A stretch of 16,663 bases of DNA. It comes from an uncultured Bacteroidales bacterium (GTDB lineage: Bacteria > Bacteroidota > Bacteroidia > Bacteroidales > UBA932). Shown here piece after piece: positions 1 through 6,679 of the stretch. The translations under genes and the position numbers were made by a program. Numbering within the stretch: the stretch's first letter is position 1; every line of letters begins with the position of its first letter. Below the pieces are notes generated by a model. It saw nothing but the letters and a program-made list of their open reading frames with translations. It was not told where the DNA came from and did not search any database. The DNA lies in contig CAMZCW010000029.1 of NCBI GenBank assembly GCA_947305045.1, forward strand, positions 1-16,663, read 5' to 3'.

Positions 1-110
1 CGCCCTCCTTTTCTTTTGCATAAAGCGGTCACTCAATGTGGCCGCTGGTACCGAACAAGATGACGGGGTAGATATTCTGTTGTGCAAATGTCGTGCAAAA
101 AGAAAAGAGA
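1..110. other. Left-edge non-coding stretch with GTGCAAA repeats
   Basis: No complete gene can be supported here. The heptamer GTGCAAA occurs twice 11 bp apart (82-88 and 93-99), just beyond the tRNA-Leu terminator. On the minus strand an ATG at 21-19 opens a frame that leaves the window after seven codons; it could be the start of a neighbouring gene, but the evidence is only an open frame. GTGCAAA-type repeats next to a tRNA would suit an integrase regulatory or attachment region, which is a guess and not demonstrated. Confidence 0.3.
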
Positions 111-147
111 AATCCGTAACGACCTCATTTCGAGATTGTTACGGATT
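111..147 (-). terminator. Rho-independent terminator of tRNA-Leu
   Basis: AATCCGTAAC (111-120) and GTTACGGATT (138-147) are perfect 10-bp inverted arms around a 17-nt loop. Read on the minus strand the stem follows the tRNA 3' end by about 8 nt and is followed by a pyrimidine/U-rich tract (complement of 96-110). This fits an intrinsic terminator for the tRNA transcript. Confidence 0.75.
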
Positions 148-154
148 TTGCTTG

Positions 155-238
155 TGCCCAGAGCGGGAATCGAACCCGCACGATATTGCTATCACAGGAT
201 TTTGAGTCCAGCGCGTCTACCAATTCCGCCATCCGGGC
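155..238 (-). tRNA. tRNA-Leu (anticodon CAA)
   Basis: Read on the minus strand, this 84-nt gene begins GCCCGGA, which pairs with TCTGGGC at the 3' end (one G-U pair), followed by discriminator A. The D-loop contains GGTAGAC, the anticodon loop is CTCAAAA (anticodon CAA, decoding UUG), a long class II variable arm follows, and the T-arm is GCGGG-TTCGATT-CCCGC. The long variable arm and the sequence are typical of leucine tRNA. CCA is not encoded. One T-T mismatch sits in the anticodon stem. The gene stands alone, with its own promoter and terminator. Confidence 0.95.
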
Positions 239-266
239 AAGTGGGGTCTTTGGAAAGACAGGACTG

Positions 267-298
267 CAAATTTAGAGTAAATTCGGGGAACTGCCAAA
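267..298 (-). promoter_or_regulatory. Promoter of tRNA-Leu (Bacteroidetes type)
   Basis: On the minus strand, TTTG (298-295), a 20-nt spacer and TAAATTTG (274-267) match the Bacteroidetes -33/-7 consensus (TTTG, 19-21 nt, TAnnTTTG) exactly. The -7 box ends 28 nt before the tRNA 5' end, leaving room for a short leader. The element overlaps the divergent aroB promoter. Confidence 0.75.
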
Positions 299-315
299 TT
301 TTTCCGTTATCTTTG
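282..315 (+). promoter_or_regulatory. Promoter of the aroB operon
   Basis: TATCTTTG at 308-315 matches the Bacteroidetes -7 box TAnnTTTG. The -33 region is poor (TTCG at 282-285, 22-nt spacing). Transcription would start near 319-321, giving a leader of about 14 nt before the aroB ATG at 334. No clear Shine-Dalgarno sequence is visible, as is common in this phylum. Confidence 0.6.
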
Positions 316-333
316 TAACTTAAACGTCTAACT

Positions 334-1428
334 ATGACTGCACCCGTCCTCGTTTCGCTGTCCGTTGCCCTGGCCCGCCTGCAAGCGGAGCCGGAGCTTT
401 TTGTGGTGTATGACGCCAACGTGGCCTGGGTCGCCTCGCAGTTAGCGGAGGCCCTGCCGGTGCGCGCGTCCATGGCCCTGGAAACTTCGGAGGAGGGAAA
501 GACCTTGGAAACGGTTCAGTCGTTGGAACGCTGGCTTTTACAGGGGGATGCCTCGCGCGGCGCCCTCCTTTTGGCCGTTGGCGGAGGCATTACCACGGAT
601 CTGGTGGGCTTTGCGGCCGCCATCTACAAGCGGGGCATCCGCTATGCCAACGTTCCCACAACGCTCCTGGCGCAGGTGGACGCAGCTATCGGCGGAAAAA
701 CGGGCGTGAACCTGGACGGTTATAAGAACATGTTGGGCGCCTTCCGGATGCCGGAATTCACGGTGCTGGAGGCCGCGTTTATGCGTACGCTCCCTGAGCG
801 CGAATTCCGCTGCGGCCTGGCAGAACTGCTCAAAACGTTCCTTCTTGCCGACGGCCCGGCCTATGCTGCCATCGTCTCGTCCTTAAAAAAGCCCGATTTT
901 GAGGACGAGGAGGGGGAAACAGGCCTGTCGTCCTTAAAAATGGGCCAAAACGAGGACGAGGATGGCAAATCGGGCCTCTCGTCCTTAAAAAGAGCCTCAA
1001 TTGAGGATGCGATCCGGCGGGCGGCGGCCATCAAGGCCCGGATTGTGGCTGAGGACCCGGAGGAGCACGGCGTCCGCGCCAAACTGAACCTGGGGCATAC
1101 CTTCGGGCACGCCATCGAGCATGAGGCACGCTTGCACGGGGCCGATATCACCCACGGGGAAGCCGTGGCCATGGGCATCCTCCTTGCGGCGGAACTGTCG
1201 GAACGGCTGGGCGTGGCGCAGAAGGGTTTATCGGCCCAGCTCAAGGCCGATTTCAACGCCGTGGGCCTGCCGGTGGAAAGCCCTTATCCGGTGGAAGACC
1301 TGGTGGCGGCGCTGCGCAAGGACAAGAAGGCCGTCGCTGGCGGAAAGGTGAAATTTGTGCTCCTGCGCGCCCCCGGAGACGTTGTTTTACAAGAATTACC
1401 CTATGATTGCTACCTCCATACAAAATAA
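334..1428 (+). CDS. aroB: 3-dehydroquinate synthase
   Basis: This is the second shikimate-pathway enzyme, converting DAHP to 3-dehydroquinate in the cytoplasm with NAD and a divalent metal. The 364-residue protein shows the NAD-binding motif GGGITTDLVGF (83-93), PTTLLAQVDAAIGGKTGVN (108-126), and metal ligands consistent with the family: E164 in GLAE, H255 in LGHTFGH and H274 in HGEAVAMG. The length is near the family norm. Residues 182-226 are odd: a Lys/Asp/Glu-rich segment made of two full and one partial 17-residue repeat beginning SSLK, lying between the GLAE helix and the metal-binding HTFGH region. The start is the first ATG after the promoter. The 3' end overlaps the next gene's preferred start by 26 nt, indicating an operon. 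Identification is firm from the motifs; the effect of the repeat segment is unknown. Confidence 0.95.
   Translation: MTAPVLVSLSVALARLQAEPELFVVYDANVAWVASQLAEALPVRASMALETSEEGKTLETVQSLERWLLQGDASRGALLLAVGGGITTDLVGFAAAIYKRGIRYANVPTTLLAQVDAAIGGKTGVNLDGYKNMLGAFRMPEFTVLEAAFMRTLPEREFRCGLAELLKTFLLADGPAYAAIVSSLKKPDFEDEEGETGLSSLKMGQNEDEDGKSGLSSLKRASIEDAIRRAAAIKARIVAEDPEEHGVRAKLNLGHTFGHAIEHEARLHGADITHGEAVAMGILLAAELSERLGVAQKGLSAQLKADFNAVGLPVESPYPVEDLVAALRKDKKAVAGGKVKFVLLRAPGDVVLQELPYDCYLHTK
877..1011 (+). repeat. 51-nt tandem repeats inside aroB
   Basis: Two adjacent 51-nt units (877-927 and 928-978) and a partial third (from 979) each begin TCGTCCTTAAAAA. In units 1 and 2 TCGTCCT pairs with AGGACGA across 18-19 nt, so each can form a hairpin; in unit 1 the stem extends through AAAA/TTTT to a short loop. 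In unit 3 the arm has decayed, and the sequence ends with the perfect palindrome CCTCAATTGAGG (995-1006). The unit is a multiple of three, so the frame is kept and 17-residue repeats are encoded. Confidence 0.85.
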
Positions 1429-3373
1429 GGAACTGCACCAAATTCTGGACCTGTTGCCGGGGCTGGAAATGGCGGAAATCCGCCTGGACCGCTGTGCCCT
1501 GGAGGAAGAGGAGATAGACCGGCTGTTCTCCGAGTCGGACGTTCCGCTCATTGCTACGTGCCGATTAACAGAGGAGTCTCAGGCTCCCGCCTTGCTGGAG
1601 CGGGCCATCCAGGCCGGCGCCAAGTACGTGGACCTGGAGATGGAAGCGCCCGCCGCTGTGGGCCGACGCATCCGCGAGGCCTGCCGCGAATGGGGTACCG
1701 TACTCATTCGCTCCTACCACAATTTTGAGGGAACGCCGCCACTGGCTGTGCTGCAGTCCCTGGTAGAGCGGGCGCGCCAGTTTGGCGGAGAAGTGGTAAA
1801 AATCGTCACTACAGCCAATTCTGAGGCCGATAATGCCGTGGTTGCCCAGCTCTACGAAGCCGCGGAGCCAGGCACACTGGTGGCTTTTTGCATGGGAGAA
1901 AAAGGCCGCGCTTCGCGCTTGGAAGCACTGAGACGCGGTGCACCGTTTACCTATGCCTGCCTGAGCGAAGAGGACGCTACGGCTCCCGGCCAATGGACCA
2001 AGGAGGCCATGCAGAAGGCTGTGTATGGCGATTTTCGCTTTGTGAAGGCGGAGATGCTTCCCATGCCCTCATCCAAGAGTTTTGCCCAGCGGGCCATCAT
2101 TGCCGCAGCGCTGGCGGAAGGGACTTCGCACCTGAGTGGTTATTCGCCTTGCGGCGATAACGAGAGTGCGCTGCGCGTGGCAGAATCGCTTGGGGCTAAA
2201 GTGCAAGTAAATGGTTCTCAGTTGATTATCGAGGGGATTGGCGCGCGGGAAGGCGGCCTGAAGCTTCAGGAATTGCACACCGGCGAGTCCGGCTTCCTCA
2301 CACGTCTGATGATTCCGCTGCTGTCGGCGTTATCACCTGCGCCCGTGCGGGTGACAGGGGAGAAGACGCTGCTTTCGCGCCCCCTGACCGATGCGCACGA
2401 CATTATGGCCGCCTACGGCGTACGGCTGTATCCGGAGAGCAATGCATCCCGCAAGACAGACTGTTACCTGCCGCTCAAAGTGGCAGGACCGCTCCTCCCG
2501 GGGCGGGCCGATATCTCCGGCAAAGGCGGCTCCCAACTGGTGAGCGGCCTTCTGGCAGCCTTACCGCTCCTGCAGGAAAAATCGGTCCTCTACGTACATG
2601 AGCCGCGCAGCATCCCCTACCTATTTATCACAGTGGATGTCCTGAAGAAATTCGGCATCAAAATCGGCTCGGAAATGGAGGGCGATGACGCTTTCCTGGA
2701 AACGCAGGACTGGAGCCTTTGTACGGGTGTTAATTTCCGCATCCGCGGCGGGCAGCATTACCGGGCGGCGGATTTTGCCATTGAAGCGGACTGGTCCGGC
2801 GCAGCGCCTTTCCTGGTGGCCGGTGCCATCTTTGGCGATGTAGAGGTAACGGGCCTGGATACCCGTTCCCTGCAGGCCGATATTTCCATCATGGATATTC
2901 TCACGGAAGCGGGAGCCAGCATGTCACAGTTGGACGGAGAAGATGGTCCCATCCATGTAAAGCGCGCACCGTTGAGCCCGTTCCACGCAGACCTGAACAA
3001 CTGTCCGGATTTGTTCCCGATAGTGGCAGTGCTTGCGGCTTTCTGTCCGGGCGAAAGTCACTTGCTGGGCGTGGAAAGACTGCGTCATAAAGAGACGGAC
3101 CGTGCCTCTGCTATAGAGCAAACCCTGAGGCAGATGGGGGTAGATGTGGTGGTGAACGAAGATGAAATGGTGGTCTCCGGCACTTCTTTGGTTCAACGCC
3201 TCGCTACAGGCCGTTTACTGAAGGGCGGTAGCTACCCCTCTTTTGCCGACCACCGCATGGTGATGGCTCTCAAGGTAGCCGCCCTGGGTGCAGATGCTCC
3301 GGTGGTCATTGACGACACCGCCTGCGTGGCCAAATCCTTCCCTGATTTTAATGCGTTGTTTAATAAACTATGA
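1403..3373 (+). CDS. aroDA: AroD-AroA fusion: 3-dehydroquinate dehydratase + EPSP synthase
   Basis: A 656-residue protein carries two shikimate enzymes. Residues 1 to about 215 are a type I 3-dehydroquinate dehydratase: AEIRLD near the start, H106 in SYHNFEGTP, the Schiff-base lysine K133 in VKIVTTA, and AFCMGEKGRASR. From about residue 220 it is EPSP synthase (shikimate-3-phosphate + PEP): K225 in SSKSFAQRAIIAAALA, GESGFLTR at the PEP/glyphosate loop, SGKGGSQLVSGLL, the catalytic Asp in NNCPDLFPI, RHKETDR, SFADHRM and a C-terminal AKSFPDF. I chose the ATG at 1403 because dehydratases begin directly with MIATSI-like sequence; an in-frame ATG at 1355 would add 16 residues overlapping aroB. It shares ATGA with aroC (3370-3373), so translation is probably coupled. 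There is no frameshift or stop between the domains. The enzyme assignments are firm; the combined symbol is descriptive. Confidence 0.92.
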   Translation: MIATSIQNKELHQILDLLPGLEMAEIRLDRCALEEEEIDRLFSESDVPLIATCRLTEESQAPALLERAIQAGAKYVDLEMEAPAAVGRRIREACREWGTVLIRSYHNFEGTPPLAVLQSLVERARQFGGEVVKIVTTANSEADNAVVAQLYEAAEPGTLVAFCMGEKGRASRLEALRRGAPFTYACLSEEDATAPGQWTKEAMQKAVYGDFRFVKAEMLPMPSSKSFAQRAIIAAALAEGTSHLSGYSPCGDNESALRVAESLGAKVQVNGSQLIIEGIGAREGGLKLQELHTGESGFLTRLMIPLLSALSPAPVRVTGEKTLLSRPLTDAHDIMAAYGVRLYPESNASRKTDCYLPLKVAGPLLPGRADISGKGGSQLVSGLLAALPLLQEKSVLYVHEPRSIPYLFITVDVLKKFGIKIGSEMEGDDAFLETQDWSLCTGVNFRIRGGQHYRAADFAIEADWSGAAPFLVAGAIFGDVEVTGLDTRSLQADISIMDILTEAGASMSQLDGEDGPIHVKRAPLSPFHADLNNCPDLFPIVAVLAAFCPGESHLLGVERLRHKETDRASAIEQTLRQMGVDVVVNEDEMVVSGTSLVQRLATGRLLKGGSYPSFADHRMVMALKVAALGADAPVVIDDTACVAKSFPDFNALFNKL

Positions 3374-4452
3374 ACACTTTTGGTAATAAATTCCGCGTAA
3401 GTATTTTTGGAGAATCCCATGGCGAACGCATTGGCGTAACGCTGGACGGCGTGCTGCCCGGCATTCCGCTGAGCGTGGACGATTTCATGGAGGACCTTTC
3501 TCGTCGCAAGGCCGGAGCCCCGGGCACCACGCCCCGCCTGGAATCCGACCTTCCGGAAATTGTCTCCGGCGTGTACGACGGCCACACCACCGGCGCGCCG
3601 CTCACCATTCTTTTCCGTAATGAGAACACCCGCAGCGAGGATTACGAGCAGTTTCGGCAGCATCCCCGTCCGGGACATGCGGATTTTACGGCCAACCTCA
3701 AATTCGGCGGTTTCAACGACCCGCGCGGCGGCGGCCATTTCAGCGGCCGGCTTACGTTGGGCATTGTTGCGGCTGGCGTGGTAGCCAAAAAGATGCTCTA
3801 TTTTGCCCAGTTCCATGCTGCGCTCACAGAAGTAGGCGGCATCAAGGAGGCCGATCAATGGCCGGATGCGCTTAAGGCGGCGCAGGCCGACGGCGATTCC
3901 CTGGGCGGCATTGTGGAATGCGTGGTAGAAAACATTCCCATCGGCCTCGGAGAACCCTTCTGGAACAGCGTGGAAAGCCAGATTTCCCATGCCGTTTTTG
4001 CCATTCCCGGCGTGCGGGGTATTGAGTTTGGCGACGGTTTTGCTGCGGCATCCATGCGCGGCTCGGAGCACAACGACCTCTTCCCGGAGCACCAGTGCTG
4101 CGGTGGACACCACCACGAGGACGGCGAGGAGCATCATTGCTGCCATGGGGAACATGAGGAAGGCCACGAGTGCCAGTGCCATGGCGAGGGCGGTCGCCAC
4201 CACGAAGAAGGCGGCGAGCACCATTGTTGTGGTCGGCACAAACGTCCGCAGCCGCCCGTGACCAACCACGCCGGCGGTGTGAACGGCGGCATCACCAACG
4301 GCAATCCCATCGTCTTTCGCGTGGCCTTCAAACCCACCGCCAGCATCGCCAAGGCCGGCATCCCCGGACGCCACGACGTGTGCTTTGCCCTCCGGACACC
4401 GGTCATTGTAGAGGCTATGGCAGCTATCGTCCTGGTAGACCTGGCGCTTTAG
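3370..4452 (+). CDS. aroC: Chorismate synthase with His/Cys-rich insertion
   Basis: This enzyme converts EPSP to chorismate using reduced FMN, the last shikimate step. The 360-residue protein has the family motifs FGESHG (H17), RPGHAD (H103), [47 protein letters not shown] (298-313), KPTASI and GRHD (333-336). The [10 protein letters not shown] form and compressed middle region resemble the shorter AroC variant rather than the E. coli type. Between GSEHNDLF and TNHAGG lies a 57-residue segment (about 240-296) with 15 His, 8 Cys and 13 acidic residues, where the family normally has a short loop. The total length stays ordinary only because other parts are short. It shares ATGA with aroDA. The function call is firm; whether the insertion binds metal is inference. 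Confidence 0.93.
   Translation: MNTFGNKFRVSIFGESHGERIGVTLDGVLPGIPLSVDDFMEDLSRRKAGAPGTTPRLESDLPEIVSGVYDGHTTGAPLTILFRNENTRSEDYEQFRQHPRPGHADFTANLKFGGFNDPRGGGHFSGRLTLGIVAAGVVAKKMLYFAQFHAALTEVGGIKEADQWPDALKAAQADGDSLGGIVECVVENIPIGLGEPFWNSVESQISHAVFAIPGVRGIEFGDGFAAASMRGSEHNDLFPEHQCCGGHHHEDGEEHHCCHGEHEEGHECQCHGEGGRHHEEGGEHHCCGRHKRPQPPVTNHAGGVNGGITNGNPIVFRVAFKPTASIAKAGIPGRHDVCFALRTPVIVEAMAAIVLVDLAL
4087..4257 (+). repeat. His/Cys-rich insertion region within aroC
   Basis: This stretch encodes AroC residues 240-296. EH[QH]CC occurs three times (240-244, 254-258, 283-287), and the 11-residue block [11 protein letters not shown] (248-258) recurs as [11 protein letters not shown] (277-287), so the segment looks built by internal duplication. 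The composition resembles the metal-binding tails of nickel and zinc chaperones, but I recognise no specific family. Confidence 0.75.
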
Positions 4453-4480
4453 GTAGAATTCGGCAAAAATCGTATCTTTG
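4448..4480 (+). promoter_or_regulatory. Promoter of the suf operon, near-leaderless
   Basis: TATCTTTG at 4473-4480 is a perfect TAnnTTTG box; TTTA at 4448-4451, 21 nt upstream, is a near match to the -33 TTTG and overlaps the aroC stop codon. The sufB ATG begins only 7 nt after the box, so the transcript would have a leader of a few bases at most. Confidence 0.65.
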
Positions 4481-4487
4481 CAATCCT

Positions 4488-5924
4488 ATGGCAGAAGATA
4501 TCATACAGCAGGTTACCTCCGGGGAATACAAAGAGGGGTTTGTGACGGATGTGGAGCAGGAGTTTATCCCCAAAGGGCTCAACGAGGACATTATCCGGCT
4601 CATTTCCAAACGGAAAGAGGAGCCGGAGTGGCTGCTGGAGTTCCGCCTGGACGCCTTCCGCAAGTGGCAGGCCATGCCGCAGCCGGACTGGGCGCACCTG
4701 GATATGCCAAAAATTGATTATCAGGATATTATCTATTACGCTGCGCCCAAAAAGGACAAGGATCGGCCCAAGGAAATTGACCCCAAACTGGCGGAAACCT
4801 TTGACAAACTGGGCATTCCCCTCAAGGAGCGCGATGTGCTGGCCGGCGTGGTAGCGGTCGATGCTGTCTTTGACTCCGTGTCCGTCACCACCACCTTCCG
4901 CAAAACCCTGGCGGAAAAAGGCATTATCTTTTGCTCCTTCTCGGAGGCGGTTAAAGAGCATCCGGAGTTGGTACAGAAGTATTTAGCCAGTGTGGTTCCC
5001 GCCAGCGACAATTACTTTGCCGCCCTGAACAGCGCCGTTTTCTCCGACGGATCCTTCTGCTACATCCCCAAAGGCGTCCGTTGCCCCATGGAGCTCAGCA
5101 GCTATTTCCGCATCAACGCCCGCGGCACCGGCCAGTTTGAGCGCACGCTCATTGTGGCCGATGAAGGCTCCTACGTCAGCTACATGGAAGGTTGCACCGC
5201 GCCCATGCGCGATGAGCAGCAGCTGCACGCCGCCGTGGTGGAAATCATCGTGGAAAAAGATGCCGATGTCAAATACTCCACCGTCCAGAACTGGTACCCC
5301 GGCGACGCCGACGGAAAGGGCGGCATCCTGAACCTGGTGACCAAACGCGGCATCTGCAAAGGCAGCGGGGCGCACCTGAGCTGGACGCAAGTGGAAACCG
5401 GCAGCGCCATCACCTGGAAATACCCTTCCACTATATTAAAGGGCGATTTTTCCTCCTCGGAATTCTATTCGGTGGCCGTCACCAATAATCATCAGCAGGC
5501 GGACACCGGCACCAAGATGATTCACCTGGGACAAGGAACCAAGAGCCGGATTGTGTCCAAGGGCATATCGGCAGGGCTTAGCCAGAACAGTTATCGTGGT
5601 CTGGTGCGCATGGGCAAGAACGCCCGGAACGCACGCAATTACTCGCAGTGCGACAGCCTGCTCATTGGCTCGCGTTGCGGCGCCCACACCTTCCCGCTCA
5701 TCCAGTCGCAGAACCCTACAGCCACGGTGGAGCACGAGGCTACTACTTCCAAAATATCGGAGGATCAGCTGTTTTACTGCAATCAACGGGGTATCGGCCC
5801 GGAAGAAGCGGTGGGCCTTATTGTGAACGGCTATGCGCGTGAGGTGCTCAGCCGCCTGCCCATGGAATTTGCCGTAGAGGCGCAAAAACTGTTGCAAGTT
5901 TCCCTGGAGGGATCTGTAGGGTAG
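4488..5924 (+). CDS. sufB: Fe-S cluster assembly scaffold protein SufB
   Basis: SufB, with SufC and SufD, forms the cytoplasmic SufBC2D scaffold that builds Fe-S clusters. The 478-residue product is close to the usual size. It has the helical N-terminal part, the [15 protein letters not shown] segment, the right-handed beta-helix core, and the C-terminal signature [17 protein letters not shown], with C388 at the position of the conserved scaffold cysteine. It ends [16 protein letters not shown], typical of SufB. I start at the ATG at 4488, 7 nt after the promoter box; the frame stays open upstream into aroC, but that extension has no SufB-like sequence. It heads a unit with pnuC, sufC, sufD and cotH. 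No sufS or sufE follows. Confidence 0.95.
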   Translation: MAEDIIQQVTSGEYKEGFVTDVEQEFIPKGLNEDIIRLISKRKEEPEWLLEFRLDAFRKWQAMPQPDWAHLDMPKIDYQDIIYYAAPKKDKDRPKEIDPKLAETFDKLGIPLKERDVLAGVVAVDAVFDSVSVTTTFRKTLAEKGIIFCSFSEAVKEHPELVQKYLASVVPASDNYFAALNSAVFSDGSFCYIPKGVRCPMELSSYFRINARGTGQFERTLIVADEGSYVSYMEGCTAPMRDEQQLHAAVVEIIVEKDADVKYSTVQNWYPGDADGKGGILNLVTKRGICKGSGAHLSWTQVETGSAITWKYPSTILKGDFSSSEFYSVAVTNNHQQADTGTKMIHLGQGTKSRIVSKGISAGLSQNSYRGLVRMGKNARNARNYSQCDSLLIGSRCGAHTFPLIQSQNPTATVEHEATTSKISEDQLFYCNQRGIGPEEAVGLIVNGYAREVLSRLPMEFAVEAQKLLQVSLEGSVG

Positions 5925-5927
5925 AAT

Positions 5928-5954
5928 GTCATGCCCGGCGCGACTGGGCATCTC
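5928..5954. repeat. REP-like palindrome in the sufB-pnuC spacer
   Basis: GTC-ATGCCC-GGCGCGACT-GGGCAT-CTC: ATGCCC (5931-5936) and GGGCAT (5946-5951) are perfect 6-bp arms, framed by GTC and CTC. There is no T-run, so it is not a classical terminator. The ends match the palindromic units inside sufD, and this type (GTCATGCCC...GGGCATC) resembles widespread small intergenic repeats. Confidence 0.65.
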
Positions 5955-5966
5955 AACCAAAAAGTC

Positions 5967-6608
5967 ATGTTAGACACCGTCATATTTGAACTGGCCGGCC
6001 GCCCGGTGCTCCTCCTGGACCTCATCTGTTCTGTCCTGGGGCTCACCACCGTGTTCCTGGCAGGACGCAATTCCAAGTATAACTTCTGGGTGGGCTACCT
6101 GTACACGGCGGCGCTGTTCCTGCTGTTCCTGCACCGGAACCTGTACGCCAGCCTGCTCCTGCAGCCCGTATCGCTGGTGATTAACATGCTGGGCCACTAC
6201 CGCTGGACACACCCCAAACCGGAGGAGACCACAGACGGAAAAACGCTGAATGTAAGCTCGTTAAACTGGATCTGGCGCATCTATTGTGTGGTGGGTGTGT
6301 TTATCATCGCCGGCCTGTGGGGTTGGTCGCTGGACCGCCTGTTTCCCGCAGACCCGCATCCGTATCTGGATTCCTGCGTTACGGTGCTCATCCTGCTGGC
6401 TCAGCTGCTGAGCGCCCTCAAGAAATGGGACTGCTGGATGGCCTGGCTGCTGGTGAATATAACGCAAATCGCCCTGCACCTGAGCGTGGGCAATGTGCTC
6501 ATGGCCATTGTGAGTGCCCTGTATCTGGTTAACGGGATTTGGTCACTGATTACGTGGGTTAGATTGATGCGTGGTACGCAAAGTATTGATAATAAGAAAG
6601 ATAAGTAA
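5967..6608 (+). CDS. pnuC: PnuC-family vitamin/nicotinamide riboside transporter
   Basis: A 213-residue hydrophobic inner-membrane protein of the PnuC family, which takes up nicotinamide riboside or, in related branches, other vitamins such as thiamine. Visible are about seven membrane segments, the N-terminal stretch GLTTVFLAGRNSKYNFW followed by GYLYTAALFLLFLHRNLY, and the substrate-site pattern WDCWMAWLLVN near residue 160. Uptake of this family is driven by phosphorylation of the substrate inside the cell. I choose the ATG at 5967, where family-like sequence begins; an ATG at 5931 would add 12 residues encoded by the palindrome just upstream. It lies between sufB and sufC on the same strand. 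The exact substrate cannot be read from the sequence, so the symbol marks the family. Confidence 0.85.
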   Translation: MLDTVIFELAGRPVLLLDLICSVLGLTTVFLAGRNSKYNFWVGYLYTAALFLLFLHRNLYASLLLQPVSLVINMLGHYRWTHPKPEETTDGKTLNVSSLNWIWRIYCVVGVFIIAGLWGWSLDRLFPADPHPYLDSCVTVLILLAQLLSALKKWDCWMAWLLVNITQIALHLSVGNVLMAIVSALYLVNGIWSLITWVRLMRGTQSIDNKKDK

Positions 6609-6650
6609 ATGAACCCTGGAAAAACGAAGGGGGTTCAAAGAGATAAGTAA
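6599..6650. repeat. Hairpin flanked by direct repeats in the pnuC-sufC spacer
   Basis: TGAACCC (6610-6616) pairs with GGGTTCA (6631-6637) over a 14-nt loop. The 10-mer AGATAAGTAA stands on both sides (6599-6608, including the pnuC stop, and 6641-6650). No T-run follows on the plus strand, so full termination is unlikely; it may be a processing or attenuation hairpin, or an insertion with a short target duplication. Confidence 0.5.
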
Positions 6651-6679
6651 CAGATTAACAATTAGTTATATACCAGGCT

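Noticed and set aside
877..1011. CRISPR array
   Set aside because: The units are tandem duplications inside a coding frame with related, not unique, intervening sequence, only 2.6 copies, and no cas genes.
3232..4374. Long minus-strand open frame (380 codons) opposite aroC
   Set aside because: It is antisense to a gene with clear chorismate synthase motifs; the composition (Ala/Val/Met-rich low complexity opposite the His/Cys insertion) is an effect of GC-rich codon use.
4170..4487. Upstream extension of sufB
   Set aside because: The frame stays open in aroC, but the residues have no SufB similarity and the promoter box lies inside this stretch.
5928..5954. Rho-independent terminator after sufB
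   Set aside because: The stem is good but no T-run follows on either strand, and the operon continues to pnuC.
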